A stretch of DNA of 64,000 bases from UM-FILTER-49-7 sp964599895 (GTDB taxonomy: Bacteria; Acidobacteriota; Holophagae; Thermotomaculales; Thermotomaculaceae): positions 1 through 64,000 of the forward strand of contig CAZRHT010000001.1 in NCBI GenBank assembly GCA_964599895.1. Direction: 5' to 3'. The notes beneath the pieces were generated by a model, which saw nothing but the letters and a program-made list of their open reading frames with translations, had not been told where the DNA came from and ran no database searches. Made by a program: the position numbers and the translations under genes. Shown here in pieces: positions 45,764 to 55,860 of this stretch (its first letter is position 1; each line of letters begins with the position of its first letter).

Positions 45764-47217
45764 AGGCTGGTGCGGTTTTATCCGGTCTTCCATTTCGATC
45801 TTCAAACATTGATAGTGATATGGAGATCTCCGGCCTGTCCATTGATTCCAGAAAATGCGGTAAGGGAGACCTCTTTTTCGCGCGTAAAGGGTATAGAGTG
45901 AACGGAGAAGAGTTTGTTGCGGATGCAATCAAGGCCGGTTGTGCGGCGGTGGTGGCAGAAAGAGATTTCCCCGGCACCCCCACAACCGTTGTGAATGACG
46001 TACGGGAAGCACTTGCCCATTGTGCCTTGAATTTTTTCAACCATCCGGATCGGACGCTGGACTTGATCGGCGTAACCGGAACCAATGGAAAGACAACAAC
46101 TGCATGGTTCATTCAACATATCCTCAATTCGGCAGATTGTTGCGGGTTCCTGTCCACGGTGGAAAATTTCGACGGGAAAAATCGAATCCCGGCAGTATTG
46201 ACCACGCCGGAAGCCCATGACATTTGTGACAATCTCGCCAGAATGCAAAACAATGGATGCGCGCGATGTGTAATGGAAGTCTCTGCTCATTCCGTTACCT
46301 TGAAACGAATATTCGGATTGGACTTCAAGGTTGGTGTGTTCACCAACTTGTCTCAGGATCATCTTGACTTCTATGGGGATATGGAGACATATTTCCAGGC
46401 AAAGAAAAAGTTCTTTGAAGATATGGGGCCGGATTCCTGCGCTGTGATAAACGTCGATGATCCGGCCGGAGAACGGTTATTGGAGCAAATCCAATGCCGA
46501 TCAATTTCAGTCAGCCCCGCCGGCAGAAACGCGGACGTTCGGGTAATGGGTACCCGGTCCGGTGATGCCGGAGTCATTGTCCTCCTCAATGCGGAAGGAA
46601 AAGAAAAGGAAGTGGCTCTGCCACTTCCGGGCCTGCACAACGCCGCAAATCTCGCCTCCTGTGTCGGTGTTCTAATGGCCTTGCGAATGGACCCATTCAG
46701 TTCGCTTTCTTTACTGGCTTCCATGCCTCCGATCCCCGGTCGCATGGAAGCTATTCCTTCCAGCGACGGTGTGCGCTATCTTGTGGATTTTGCCCATACC
46801 CCTGATGGGTTAAAGAAAGTGTTGAGTTCCCCTGACATCCACGAGACCGGTCGCGTATTCTGTGTTTTCGGATGTGGAGGAGACAGGGACAGGACAAAAC
46901 GTCACCTGATGATGCGGGCCGTATGTGAAAACGCGGATGTTGTGATTGCAACGTCGGACAATCCTCGAACTGAAGACCAGAAACAGATTTTTGACGACAT
47001 GGCAAAAGGAGAAACCGGTGATCTGCCGGTTTCATACATTAATGACAGACGAGAGGCAATTCGCGCCGCAGTGAACAGGGCAAAGTCGGGAGATGTGGTC
47101 ATTGTTGCGGGAAAAGGTCATGAGACCTATCAGATCATCGGAACAGAAAAATTTCCATTCAGTGACGCGGCGGAAATCCTCCGGGCATTAAGGGAGACGG
47201 GCCGTGCGAGTGAGTGA
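45760..47217 (+). CDS. murE: UDP-MurNAc-tripeptide synthetase MurE, mDAP type
   Basis: 485 residues from ATG 45760, overlapping the ftsI stop. Mur ligase that adds the third amino acid of the stem peptide. ATP loop VTGTNGKTTTAW (about 103-114); the specificity motif is Asp400-Asn-Pro-Arg403 (DNPR), diagnostic of meso-diaminopimelate, so peptidoglycan is predicted to be the Gram-negative A1gamma type. The C-terminal domain has GKGHETYQ. It overlaps murF by 14 bases. Confidence 0.96.
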   Translation: MKAGAVLSGLPFRSSNIDSDMEISGLSIDSRKCGKGDLFFARKGYRVNGEEFVADAIKAGCAAVVAERDFPGTPTTVVNDVREALAHCALNFFNHPDRTLDLIGVTGTNGKTTTAWFIQHILNSADCCGFLSTVENFDGKNRIPAVLTTPEAHDICDNLARMQNNGCARCVMEVSAHSVTLKRIFGLDFKVGVFTNLSQDHLDFYGDMETYFQAKKKFFEDMGPDSCAVINVDDPAGERLLEQIQCRSISVSPAGRNADVRVMGTRSGDAGVIVLLNAEGKEKEVALPLPGLHNAANLASCVGVLMALRMDPFSSLSLLASMPPIPGRMEAIPSSDGVRYLVDFAHTPDGLKKVLSSPDIHETGRVFCVFGCGGDRDRTKRHLMMRAVCENADVVIATSDNPRTEDQKQIFDDMAKGETGDLPVSYINDRREAIRAAVNRAKSGDVVIVAGKGHETYQIIGTEKFPFSDAAEILRALRETGRASE

Positions 47218-48565
47218 ACTGGCAAAATATGCCGGGAAATTGCCTGATAATCTTTATGATTGCGAGATAGAGGGCTTCTGTAACGACAGTAGAATTTTGA
47301 AAAAGGGTGAGGCTTTTGTTGCAATTCAAACCGTTCATGCTGACGGCAATGATTATTTACCGACAGCGAGGGAAAAGGGAGCTTCAGCTTTTATCGCTTC
47401 TTCCTGTCCTGACGGAAATACCGACGAATATCAAAACCTGTTTCTGGTAAAGGACCCGACTCGTTTTCTCGGTGAAACCGCAAGAGTGTTGCTTGGGGAA
47501 AGGGCGGAAACACGGGTGGGTATTACCGGAAGTGCCGGTAAGACAACTACGAAAGAACTCATTTCACTGTTGCTGGGCCTTTCCGGTGAGACTCTGGCCA
47601 GCAAGGGAAATTATAACAATACATTAGGGCTTCCGATGACAGTCCTGGAACAACTGGATCATCCGGTTACGTTCTTTGTGACTGAGATGGGGATGAGTTA
47701 TCCGGGAGAAATTCAACGACTTGTTCAAATTGTCCGACCCAATATGCGTGTCTGGTTGAACGTGTTAACCGCTCATATCGGAAATTTCAAGGGGATTGAA
47801 GAATTGCGGGAAGCGAAGGCAGAAATCCTGATAGGCAGAGAAACCGACGACATTCTGATTTACAATCGTGATGATCTCCTGGTAAAGTCCAGGGTTGAAT
47901 CAGAGGCTGGAATGAAATACAGCTTTGGAGCCACCATGGGGGCCGATTTGAGGATTGTGTCATCAAAAATGATGAATCTCGAGTCGTCTCTACTTGACGT
48001 GGAATATGAAGGTCGGATTTATCGGCTGCACCATTCCCTGGCCGGGCTTCACAACAGCTATAACGTTGCTGCAGCTGTGATGACGGCCCTGGCGGCCGGA
48101 GTGAAAATTAAAGAGATCCAACGGGCCCTGCTTGACTTCCGACCGGTCCAGCATCGGGGTCGATTGATTCAGGCAGGATTGGTGAGTATCTATGATGATT
48201 GTTACAATGCCAATCCGGAAGCCGTGAAATATGTGTTGTCCATGTTCCATGAAGTCAATCTTCAGGGTAGAAAAATAGTTGTTCTGGGAGATATGCTTGA
48301 ATTGGGCAAGGTTTCAGCTACCTTCCACCAGGAGATAGGAGTTTTTGTTAGTGGCCTGGAGTTTGATGAGGCGGTATTTTATGGCAGTGAAATGAAATCC
48401 GCGTTTAAGAATTGCGCAGCAAAATGCAGCTGGTTTGAAAGCACAACCTCCGCTGCGGATCATGTGGCGAAAATCGCAGTGGCCGGAGATACCGTACTGG
48501 TGAAGGCCTCCAGGGGAATGCATGGAGAGAAAGTTATTGATAGACTGAGGGAGAAATTTGAATAG
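47204..48565 (+). CDS. murF: UDP-MurNAc-pentapeptide synthetase MurF
   Basis: 453 residues from a GTG inside the end of murE. Adds D-Ala-D-Ala to the tripeptide precursor in the cytosol. ATP loop TGSAGKTTTKEL (about 107-118), GNYNNTLGLP, TEMGMS, and the C-terminal DCYNANPEA and LGDMLELG motifs. The D-Ala-D-Ala substrate comes from Ddl encoded at 26243. mraY, which usually follows, is absent. Confidence 0.96.
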   Translation: MRVSELAKYAGKLPDNLYDCEIEGFCNDSRILKKGEAFVAIQTVHADGNDYLPTAREKGASAFIASSCPDGNTDEYQNLFLVKDPTRFLGETARVLLGERAETRVGITGSAGKTTTKELISLLLGLSGETLASKGNYNNTLGLPMTVLEQLDHPVTFFVTEMGMSYPGEIQRLVQIVRPNMRVWLNVLTAHIGNFKGIEELREAKAEILIGRETDDILIYNRDDLLVKSRVESEAGMKYSFGATMGADLRIVSSKMMNLESSLLDVEYEGRIYRLHHSLAGLHNSYNVAAAVMTALAAGVKIKEIQRALLDFRPVQHRGRLIQAGLVSIYDDCYNANPEAVKYVLSMFHEVNLQGRKIVVLGDMLELGKVSATFHQEIGVFVSGLEFDEAVFYGSEMKSAFKNCAAKCSWFESTTSAADHVAKIAVAGDTVLVKASRGMHGEKVIDRLREKFE

Positions 48566-48566
48566 A

Positions 48567-49901
48567 ATGAGTGAGATTTTAGTGGCAGGGGTAGGAAAAA
48601 GCGGAGAATGGGCAGCTCGTCTCGCCTTGAAAAATGGGGATTCCTGTCTCCTCTTTGACGACAGAGATCTAACTGAATCGAATGCCTTGCCGGAAGATCT
48701 TACAAACAGCAGTAAAGTGAGAATTGTCCGGCAGGTGGACGAAGCACTCTTGAACAGAGTGAAAGCGGTGATAATCAGTCCTGGCTTCCCGCCTTCCCAT
48801 CCGGTACGAAGGACTGCTGAGGAAACGGATTCTCGGGTGATTTCTGAAATCGAATACGCTGCAACATATTGCAAAGGTAGACTGTTCGCCGTTACAGGAT
48901 CAAATGGAAAAACCACGGTTACAGGGCTGACTGCGCATATCCTTAAATCAGCCGGGCTGACCGCGGTCCCCTGTGGGAATTACGGAACAGCGTTTTCACA
49001 GGCTGTGTTTGAAAGCGGGGGAAGCGGCAATTTTGTTGTGGAACTTTCGTCGTTCCAACTGGAGCATGTGCAGAGCTTTCGTCCGGATTTCGCCGCACTC
49101 TTGAACTTGACGCCGGATCATCTGGATCGCTACCCGAAGGTGGATGAATACTATCGTGCAAAGATGGCCATGTTCCGGAACATGGACGAAGAAAACCCCG
49201 CGCTCTTAAACGGGGACGACCCTGTGAGTGCTTCATACAGTCAATTCTTTCCTCCAAATGTGCAATGGATTGGCAGCAAATCAGATTCGCTTGTGCAAGT
49301 ACTTCCGGATGCGTTGGAATATCAGGAAGAGAAGCTGGTTTCTCTCGAAGAGACAAGACTTCGGGGACTACACAATTTGTACAATGCGGCATTCAGTGCG
49401 GGAATGTGTCTCCTTGCAGGTGTATCTGCAGAGCAGGTTCGTGCCGGTATTATGTCTTTTCATCCTATTCCCCATCGACTGGAGCTGATTGGAGAGAGGA
49501 ATGGGGTTCAATTCTACAATGACTCAAAGGCTACCAATTTTGATTCAGTGGTAAAGGCGTTATCCAGTTTTTCTTCGATTCACTGGATAGCGGGGGGCCG
49601 ATTCAAGGGGGGCGATTTTGAAGAGCTGGCCGCAGCTGGAAAAGGGCGCGTAAGAGCCGCATATTTCATTGGAGAAAGTGCATCACTGTTCCAGGAAAAT
49701 CTGGCCGACCGCTTTCATTGCCGGATTTCCGGAACTCTGGAACAGGCAGTTGTAGACGCTCGGATGAACGCAGAGCCCGGGGACGTGATTCTGCTGGCAC
49801 CGGGATGTTCGAGTTATGACCAGTTCAAGAACTATGAGGTTCGTGGGAACCACTTCCGGGAGATTCTAAATGAGGTCAGGAATGAAGGGAATCGCAGCTG
49901 A
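48567..49901 (+). CDS. murD: UDP-MurNAc-L-alanine--D-glutamate ligase MurD
   Basis: About 444 residues from ATG 48567 (an in-frame TTG lies nine bases earlier). Adds D-glutamate to UDP-MurNAc-L-Ala. ATP loop TGSNGKTTVTGL, VVELSSFQLEHV, LNLTPDHLDRY, GLHNLYNAAFSAG and YNDSKATNFDSV are all present, as is the late LLAPGCSSYDQFKNYEVRG. Usual length for MurD. ftsW starts within its last 32 bases. Confidence 0.95.
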   Translation: MSEILVAGVGKSGEWAARLALKNGDSCLLFDDRDLTESNALPEDLTNSSKVRIVRQVDEALLNRVKAVIISPGFPPSHPVRRTAEETDSRVISEIEYAATYCKGRLFAVTGSNGKTTVTGLTAHILKSAGLTAVPCGNYGTAFSQAVFESGGSGNFVVELSSFQLEHVQSFRPDFAALLNLTPDHLDRYPKVDEYYRAKMAMFRNMDEENPALLNGDDPVSASYSQFFPPNVQWIGSKSDSLVQVLPDALEYQEEKLVSLEETRLRGLHNLYNAAFSAGMCLLAGVSAEQVRAGIMSFHPIPHRLELIGERNGVQFYNDSKATNFDSVVKALSSFSSIHWIAGGRFKGGDFEELAAAGKGRVRAAYFIGESASLFQENLADRFHCRISGTLEQAVVDARMNAEPGDVILLAPGCSSYDQFKNYEVRGNHFREILNEVRNEGNRS

Positions 49902-50988
49902 AAAGAAAGGCTTCATGATTACTGTCGTGATGCTTGTGGTTTTTGGTATTGTTATTACCATGTCTGCGTCTATTTCAGTAAAGATTCACAATGGCGTGGA
50001 TATCACTACGAAAATTCTTGCAAATGTGTTGATTTCCATCATAGCAATGGCTTTGATCATGTGGAAGGCTCCGATAGAGCGGTGGAAAAGGCAGGGATTC
50101 ATATATCCGGCTGTCGGTGGCATGATTGTGCTGCTCTTATTGCCAATACTGTTGAATATCAGGATTAATGGAGCTTATCGATGGATTTCATTTGGTGTTT
50201 TCAGTCTTCAGCCAGCGGAACTGGCCAAAATAGTGGTTGTGGCCTTTCTTGCGTACGTTTTTTCCACGATGCGTCATCCCAGACCAACAATGGATGAATT
50301 GCTGCCAATCGGCGCTGTAACGGGGCTGATTGTATTGTTCATTTTCATGGAACGGGATCTTGGACTACCGTTGGTGATTGCTGTGACCGTGCTGGTCATG
50401 CTTTTTGTTACACGTACAAACCGGCTTGTGGTTGTCACACTGATGGTTCTCGGGCTAATGCTGTTCGCCGTGGCTGTGATGACAGCGCAGCACCGGCGTA
50501 CCCGGGTGATCCAGTTCTGGGACAGGAAAACAGGGGAGAACGCACTCTCATTTGATAAGATACCGGATGATCAGGTTGGTGCAGCCCTGCTGGCCGTCAG
50601 CTCTGCAGGCCTCAAAGGGAAGGGACTGGGGAACAGTGAGACGAAATTCAGTTCCCTCACTGAGGCCCATAACGATTTTGTTTTTTCTCTGATTATAGAG
50701 GAACTTGGACTTGCAGGTTTTTTCATTGTCGTTCTCCTTTTCACCCTGTTCATGGTGTTCGGGTTGAGAATGGCATTTACAGCACAGGGAAGGTTTGAGC
50801 ATTTCTTTCTCATTGGCATGGTTTTCTTAACCATCAGCCAGGCGGTATTGCATATGATGGTAAATGTGGATATGCTACCTGCAAAAGGTTTTGGGTTGCC
50901 GTTTGTCAGCTATGGGGGCTCCTCAATGGTTTCTCATATGATGATGGTGGGGCTGGCCATGACTGTGAAGCTGAAGGGAGAGGAATAG
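49870..50988 (+). CDS. ftsW: Peptidoglycan glycosyltransferase FtsW (SEDS family)
   Basis: 372 residues with about ten membrane helices; polymerises septal glycan with FtsI. SEDS marks: RWISFGVFSLQPAELAKI, MERDLGLPLVIA, the loop SSAGLKGKGLGNS with AHNDFVFSLIIEELGL, and LPFVSYGGSSM at the end. Starts at ATG 49870 inside murD or at ATG 49882, which has AGG just upstream. murG, which normally follows, is missing; a 130-base non-coding gap takes its place. Confidence 0.93.
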   Translation: MRSGMKGIAAEKKGFMITVVMLVVFGIVITMSASISVKIHNGVDITTKILANVLISIIAMALIMWKAPIERWKRQGFIYPAVGGMIVLLLLPILLNIRINGAYRWISFGVFSLQPAELAKIVVVAFLAYVFSTMRHPRPTMDELLPIGAVTGLIVLFIFMERDLGLPLVIAVTVLVMLFVTRTNRLVVVTLMVLGLMLFAVAVMTAQHRRTRVIQFWDRKTGENALSFDKIPDDQVGAALLAVSSAGLKGKGLGNSETKFSSLTEAHNDFVFSLIIEELGLAGFFIVVLLFTLFMVFGLRMAFTAQGRFEHFFLIGMVFLTISQAVLHMMVNVDMLPAKGFGLPFVSYGGSSMVSHMMMVGLAMTVKLKGEE

Positions 50989-51118
50989 AGATGAGTAGTT
51001 TGAGCCTAAGTTTTGGTTTGAGTGTTGAAGAAGAATTGGCATGGGTCATGGCGCACTCACATTCGCACTTTCACTTGCGGCTCTTTGCCCACGGGGCAGA
51101 GATGGGAGGATGACTCAG
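50989..51118. repeat. Intergenic low-complexity element where murG would lie
   Basis: This non-coding gap between ftsW and murC contains AGTTTG / AAGTTTT-type hexamers (50997-51030), then a TTGGCATGGG segment, then a CACTCA-CATTCG-CACTTT-CACTT tract (51054-51076). CGCACTTTCACTT at 51064-51076 recurs exactly at 4127-4139. Otherwise only the murC ribosome site (GGGAGG, 51104-51109) is seen. Confidence 0.5.
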
Positions 51119-52495
51119 ATGTTTGGACGATATAAGACAATCCATTTTGTTGGCATTGGCGGTACGGGAATGAGTGGAATCGCCGAAGTGCTGAGCAACC
51201 TCGGCTTTCACGTCACCGGTTCTGACTTGAGCCACAGCGACTATACAAAACGGTTGGAATTTCTTGGAATAAAGGTGTCTTACGGTCACGATGCCGCAAA
51301 CGTGGCAGACGCCGATGCCGTTGTGGTGTCTACTGCCATTCATAAAGATAACCCGGAATGGCAGGAAGCCGGGAAGCGTAATATTCCAGTGATTCCCCGG
51401 GGAGAAATGCTGGCAGAGCTGATGCGCATGAAAGCGGGAATTGCTATTTCCGGTACGCACGGTAAGACGACCACAACCTCAATTGCGGCTTCGGTATTGT
51501 CCCAGGGAGGTCTGGACCCCACCGTGATTATCGGGGGCATTTTTTCTGCATACGGTTCCAACACGCGGCTGGGAGGCTCCAAGTATCTTGTAGCGGAAGC
51601 TGATGAATCTGATGGGTCCTTCCTGAGACTGAGCCCAATTTATGCCATCATTACCAATATTGATGAAGACCATATGAACTACTATGGGACCATGGACAAC
51701 CTGAAGGAAAGCTTTACCGAATTTGCCAACAAGGTGCCCTTTTTCGGTGCCGCAATTGTTTGCCTGGAGGATAGCCGGATCAAGTCCATTATTCCGGATA
51801 TTCGCCGCCGGGTCGTTACATATGGTCTTTCGGGGCATTGTGACTATCAGGCTGAGAACATTCAAGTGAGCGACAAGGGATACGAATTCATTGTCAGAGA
51901 AAAAGGACAATCGCTGGGTAGTTTCTTACTGAGGGTCCCAGGACGGCATAACATTCTGAACGCCCTTTCTGTCATTGCGCTTGCCCGGGAAATGGAGTTG
52001 AAGGAAGAAGCGATTAAAGAAGGACTCGTCGCATATTCCGGTACCAGGCGCCGCTCAGAAACAGTCGGACTCTACAGAAAATGCCGGGTGATTTCAGATT
52101 ATGCGCATCACCCTGTAGAGATTGAAAAGACACTCGGAGCTTTGCGGGAATATTATCGCCCGGAGCGGATAATCTGTGCGTTTCAGCCTCACCGCTACAC
52201 GAGAACTAAGAACCAGTTTGAAAACTTCCTCTTCTCGTTTCATCAGTCGGATATCCTTCGACTGCTGCCGATTTATTCAGCCGGTGAAGCCCCAATTGAT
52301 AAGATTTCAAGTGATGCCCTTGTGGAGGGGATTCGAAAATCTGGCCACCGGGACGTTGAGCTCGTAAACAGCGCTGATGAACTTACTGAAGATCTGAAGA
52401 GCAATGTAAGAGATGGGGACCTTGTGGTATTTCTCGGGGCTGGCACGATTGACGATCTGGCAAGGAAATTTGGAAGAGAGGAAAACTCCAAGTGA
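51119..52495 (+). CDS. murC: UDP-MurNAc--L-alanine ligase MurC
   Basis: About 458 residues. The ATG at 51119 is preferred because GGGAGG lies nine bases upstream; an ATG at 51110 abuts that site. Joins L-alanine to UDP-MurNAc. N-terminal IHFVGIGGTGMSGIAE, ATP loop SGTHGKTTTTS, EADESDGSFL, NIDEDHMNYY and AFQPHRYTRT are family signatures. murB is not in the cluster. Its end overlaps ftsQ by GTGA. Confidence 0.96.
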   Translation: MFGRYKTIHFVGIGGTGMSGIAEVLSNLGFHVTGSDLSHSDYTKRLEFLGIKVSYGHDAANVADADAVVVSTAIHKDNPEWQEAGKRNIPVIPRGEMLAELMRMKAGIAISGTHGKTTTTSIAASVLSQGGLDPTVIIGGIFSAYGSNTRLGGSKYLVAEADESDGSFLRLSPIYAIITNIDEDHMNYYGTMDNLKESFTEFANKVPFFGAAIVCLEDSRIKSIIPDIRRRVVTYGLSGHCDYQAENIQVSDKGYEFIVREKGQSLGSFLLRVPGRHNILNALSVIALAREMELKEEAIKEGLVAYSGTRRRSETVGLYRKCRVISDYAHHPVEIEKTLGALREYYRPERIICAFQPHRYTRTKNQFENFLFSFHQSDILRLLPIYSAGEAPIDKISSDALVEGIRKSGHRDVELVNSADELTEDLKSNVRDGDLVVFLGAGTIDDLARKFGREENSK

Positions 52496-53265
52496 CAAGA
52501 AAGAGCCCAAATTCCATACGTTTAAAAATGCGATTTCAGCAAATGTTGAAGAAATACGGAGGCCGTATCACACTGTATTTGACTGGAGTGGTAGTGTTGA
52601 CGATTCTTGCCGCATGGATATTCCCCCCATTGAAATACTATTTTACGGATATCTTCCGTGTTCGCGAGTTTCAGATTGAGAACGTGTACTACAATAACGC
52701 AGGAGAGTTGAAACAGGCTTTATCCCCATACCTTGGCAAGTCATACTGGGAAATAGACAAGAAAGCAGTTGAAAAAACAGCGGAAGCAATTCCCTGGGTA
52801 GATCGCGTGACAGTCCGGGCGCTGCCCGGAAGCCGGATAACAATTGTGGTTCAGGAAAAGCAGCCTGTGGCACTCTATCGCACTGCAAAAGGAGATATCT
52901 GGATTGTAGATGAAACCGGCAGCCGGATTGCCGCTTTTACCCCTGCTTTCTCATACAGAAATTTTCCTGTCATAAGTTGCGATGAAAAGGAATTGCCATT
53001 CATTGTACACAAGCTTGAAAAAATTCGCACGCAGGACAATGGATTGTTCTACAGTCGATTGTCGGAACTTGTGGTTCGGAAAGCTAACGAGAAATGGGTT
53101 TGTTTCCTTCGAGACACCCCTTGGAAAATCTACGTAGACCCCTTCGGTTCGTTTCAAAATGTGAGACAATTTTTAGGGGTAGAGAAATTTATCAAATCAC
53201 GTTATGATAATGTAGATTATATTGATTTATCATTTCGTCGGGAAATTGTGGTAAAACCAAAGTAA
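52492..53265 (+). CDS. ftsQ: Cell division protein FtsQ
   Basis: 257 residues from a GTG overlapping the murC stop. Basic cytosolic N-terminus, one membrane helix (about 26-44), a POTRA domain (about 56-125; FQIENVYYNN...WVDRVTVRALPGSRITIVVQEKQPVA) and a beta domain (about 126-250). It links early and late divisome proteins (FtsL/FtsB) in the periplasm. Position before ftsA supports the call. Confidence 0.9.
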   Translation: MTRKSPNSIRLKMRFQQMLKKYGGRITLYLTGVVVLTILAAWIFPPLKYYFTDIFRVREFQIENVYYNNAGELKQALSPYLGKSYWEIDKKAVEKTAEAIPWVDRVTVRALPGSRITIVVQEKQPVALYRTAKGDIWIVDETGSRIAAFTPAFSYRNFPVISCDEKELPFIVHKLEKIRTQDNGLFYSRLSELVVRKANEKWVCFLRDTPWKIYVDPFGSFQNVRQFLGVEKFIKSRYDNVDYIDLSFRREIVVKPK

Positions 53266-53275
53266 GGAGTGGTGA

Positions 53276-54538
53276 ATGGCAGACCGTAACACCATTGTGG
53301 CAGTGGATTTGGGCTCCAGTGAAATCAAGGCATTGGTATGCGGATTTGACGAAGATACGGGAAAAACGACCGTACGGGGCTACCACAAGGGTGAGTCCCT
53401 TTTTATTGACAGGAATGGCCGGATTACAGACGTTAATTCCCTGGCTTTGAGCTTGAGCACTGTAATCCAGGAAGCCTGCAATATTGCCGGTGTTTCCAGT
53501 TCCTGTGTGGTATGCGGACTGCCCGTAACAGATATTAATCAGTACCATTCCACCGGCCCTATTTCCATCCCCCATGAGAGGGGAGTGTCCGGACAGGTTA
53601 CCCGGGAGCATATTCACCAGGCAATTGAAACCGCTCAGAACATCCGGTATCCCGGGGACCATGAAATCATAGACATCCTTGTTGAAGACTACATTATAGA
53701 CAATGCAAAACGGGTACAGAATCCGCTGGACATGCCAGCCAGCCGTCTGGATGTAAATCTGCTCATTTGTTCGGCGCCGTCGTCATCAATCATGGTTGCT
53801 AGAAAGTGTATTGAAAAGGCAGGTTTTTTCTGCGAGGAGATTTTTCTCAATCCCATCGCTGCGGGATCGGTATCCGTATCCAGATATGCCAGAGAAAAGG
53901 GATGTGTTCATATTGATATGGGTGCTTCACTGACAACTTTTTCCGTATATCAGAACGGTTCCATCATCTATATGGGCTCTGTGCCTGCGGGCGGAAAGCT
54001 TGTCAGCTCGGATCTTCTGGTAGCATACATGGTGCCCAGTAGCTACAACACACTGAATGCCGTAGACATGCTGAAAAAACGCTACAACAAATTGAAGATT
54101 GATAGGGCCGACGAAGAGATTGTTCTGCAAAGTGCCTCCGGTCGGGCGGAAGCCGCGTTGACCCGGGAGCAGTTTGTTACCGTTATGGTGGATCGACTCT
54201 ACGAAATCTTTGACGAGGTTGCCCTTGACATAGAAAAGAACGCGCTTCTGGATGAGGTCGATGAAGTAATTCTATCCGGGGGCACCGCCAGATTTGCTGG
54301 AATCACAGAGCTTTGCCGCAAACGATTTGGAAAGCCGGTCAGCGTTGCGACCCCCTGGATTACCGGGGATGACATGATGGCTGAAATAAATGTACCGGAA
54401 TTTGTCACAGCCTATGGGCTGGCTAATTATTATTATCTAGGTGATGAACGGTCCAAAGTTTTTCGTTCCTACGAGAATGGGGGCGGGATGATCCGGGGAA
54501 TGATCCGCGGAATCTTTGGAAAATTCAAAAGGGGTTGA
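53276..54538 (+). CDS. ftsA: Cell division protein FtsA
   Basis: 420 residues. Actin-like ATPase that tethers FtsZ to the membrane. Nucleotide sites: VAVDLGSSEIKALV at the N-terminus, HIDMGASLTTFSV mid-protein, and VILSGGTARFAGI near residue 330. The C-terminus is an amphipathic helix (GMIRGMIRGIFGKFKRG) for membrane attachment. AAGGAG precedes the ATG. Confidence 0.95.
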   Translation: MADRNTIVAVDLGSSEIKALVCGFDEDTGKTTVRGYHKGESLFIDRNGRITDVNSLALSLSTVIQEACNIAGVSSSCVVCGLPVTDINQYHSTGPISIPHERGVSGQVTREHIHQAIETAQNIRYPGDHEIIDILVEDYIIDNAKRVQNPLDMPASRLDVNLLICSAPSSSIMVARKCIEKAGFFCEEIFLNPIAAGSVSVSRYAREKGCVHIDMGASLTTFSVYQNGSIIYMGSVPAGGKLVSSDLLVAYMVPSSYNTLNAVDMLKKRYNKLKIDRADEEIVLQSASGRAEAALTREQFVTVMVDRLYEIFDEVALDIEKNALLDEVDEVILSGGTARFAGITELCRKRFGKPVSVATPWITGDDMMAEINVPEFVTAYGLANYYYLGDERSKVFRSYENGGGMIRGMIRGIFGKFKRG

Positions 54539-54540
54539 GA

Positions 54541-55860
54541 ATGCCAATTAGAGACAGCGCCATTCTGATTGAAGAGAACAAAATGGCACGGCCCATTATC
54601 AAAGTATTTGGTGTGGGCGGTGCAGGATGTAATGCCGTGAACCGTATGATTGAATCCAATCTACAGCATGTAGAATTCATTGCGGTTAATACAGACTTGC
54701 AATCGCTTATCCATTCCCATGCTCCGATAAAGATTCAAATCGGAGAAAGACTGACAGAGGGACTCGGTGCCGGCTCCGACCCCAAAATGGGAGAGCGTTC
54801 GGCAATTGAGGACATGGACAAACTCCGTTCCGCTATCGAAGGCGCTCACATGGTATTCATTACTGCCGGACTTGGGGGCGGAACAGGGACGGGCGCGGCC
54901 CCTGTGATTGCCCGGCTCGCAAGTGAAATGGGAATATTAACCGTAGCAATTGTGACCCAGCCTTTTGAATTTGAAAAGAATGTACGATTCAGAAATTTTG
55001 TGGAGGGATACAGCCAGCTGATTGATCACGTAGACTCCATGATCACCATCAAGAACGACAAGATTTTTGATATTTTGCCTGATGATACTCCCTGGAGGAT
55101 GGCGTATGAAGAAATTGATACCATACTGAAAAATGCTCTCAGAGGTATCGTGGATATCGTCTTTGTCACCGGCTCGGAAAATGTGGATTTTGCCGACATG
55201 CGCACCATCTTCGGTTTCAAGGGTTTTGCTCTGATGGGGCTGGGTGAGGCATCTGGAACGGACAGGGCCCGGGAAGCCCTGACTGCGGCACTTCAATCTC
55301 CTTTACTTGACAACTTCTCACTGATGGAATCCAGGGGCGTTATCGTAAACGTGACCGCCGGCGTTGGGGACCAACAATTAACGGTGGGAGAAAATCGCCT
55401 GTTGCTCCAGACACTGAACAATGAACTTGGCGAGCATGTGCATATGATCAAAGGGACTGTGGAAGAAGCAAACATAGGTGACAAGTTGCGGGTCACACTT
55501 ATTGCCACCGGTTTTGATTATGGAAAAATCGAAGGACAGGGCCCCCTGGACATGAAGCGTGCGAAGTCGATGCGGGACGCGTACCTTGAGAAGAGGCCAA
55601 TTTCCGGTAATGTTCCCGAAATAACATCCGACGATCTTGAACCAACCATAAAAGTGGAAAGCGAGCCGGCAGAAGGTGTTGACAAAGGACATCCCTGTTC
55701 CGGGATTGTCAGTCGACTTCTACAGACAGATGAATACAAAGAGATTGTTCACTCCCCATCTGCAGCTGCACTCAACTCGGATGACCTTGACAGGGTCAGA
55801 AAGATCCCTGCGTTTTTGAGAAAGGCCGTTCAGACCGGTCATCTGGATAAACAGAACTGA
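54541..55860 (+). CDS. ftsZ: Cell division protein FtsZ
   Basis: About 439 residues from ATG 54541, which has AGGGG upstream (an in-frame TTG overlaps the ftsA stop). Tubulin-like GTPase forming the division ring. Motifs: VFGVGGAGCNAVNRM, GLGGGTGTGAAPV (GTP loop), and a NVDFADMRTIF synergy region. A variable linker precedes the C-terminal peptide IPAFLRKAV that binds FtsA. The GTPase core is somewhat divergent, for example TGSENVDF where SGDLNVDF-like sequence is common. Confidence 0.96.
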   Translation: MPIRDSAILIEENKMARPIIKVFGVGGAGCNAVNRMIESNLQHVEFIAVNTDLQSLIHSHAPIKIQIGERLTEGLGAGSDPKMGERSAIEDMDKLRSAIEGAHMVFITAGLGGGTGTGAAPVIARLASEMGILTVAIVTQPFEFEKNVRFRNFVEGYSQLIDHVDSMITIKNDKIFDILPDDTPWRMAYEEIDTILKNALRGIVDIVFVTGSENVDFADMRTIFGFKGFALMGLGEASGTDRAREALTAALQSPLLDNFSLMESRGVIVNVTAGVGDQQLTVGENRLLLQTLNNELGEHVHMIKGTVEEANIGDKLRVTLIATGFDYGKIEGQGPLDMKRAKSMRDAYLEKRPISGNVPEITSDDLEPTIKVESEPAEGVDKGHPCSGIVSRLLQTDEYKEIVHSPSAAALNSDDLDRVRKIPAFLRKAVQTGHLDKQN

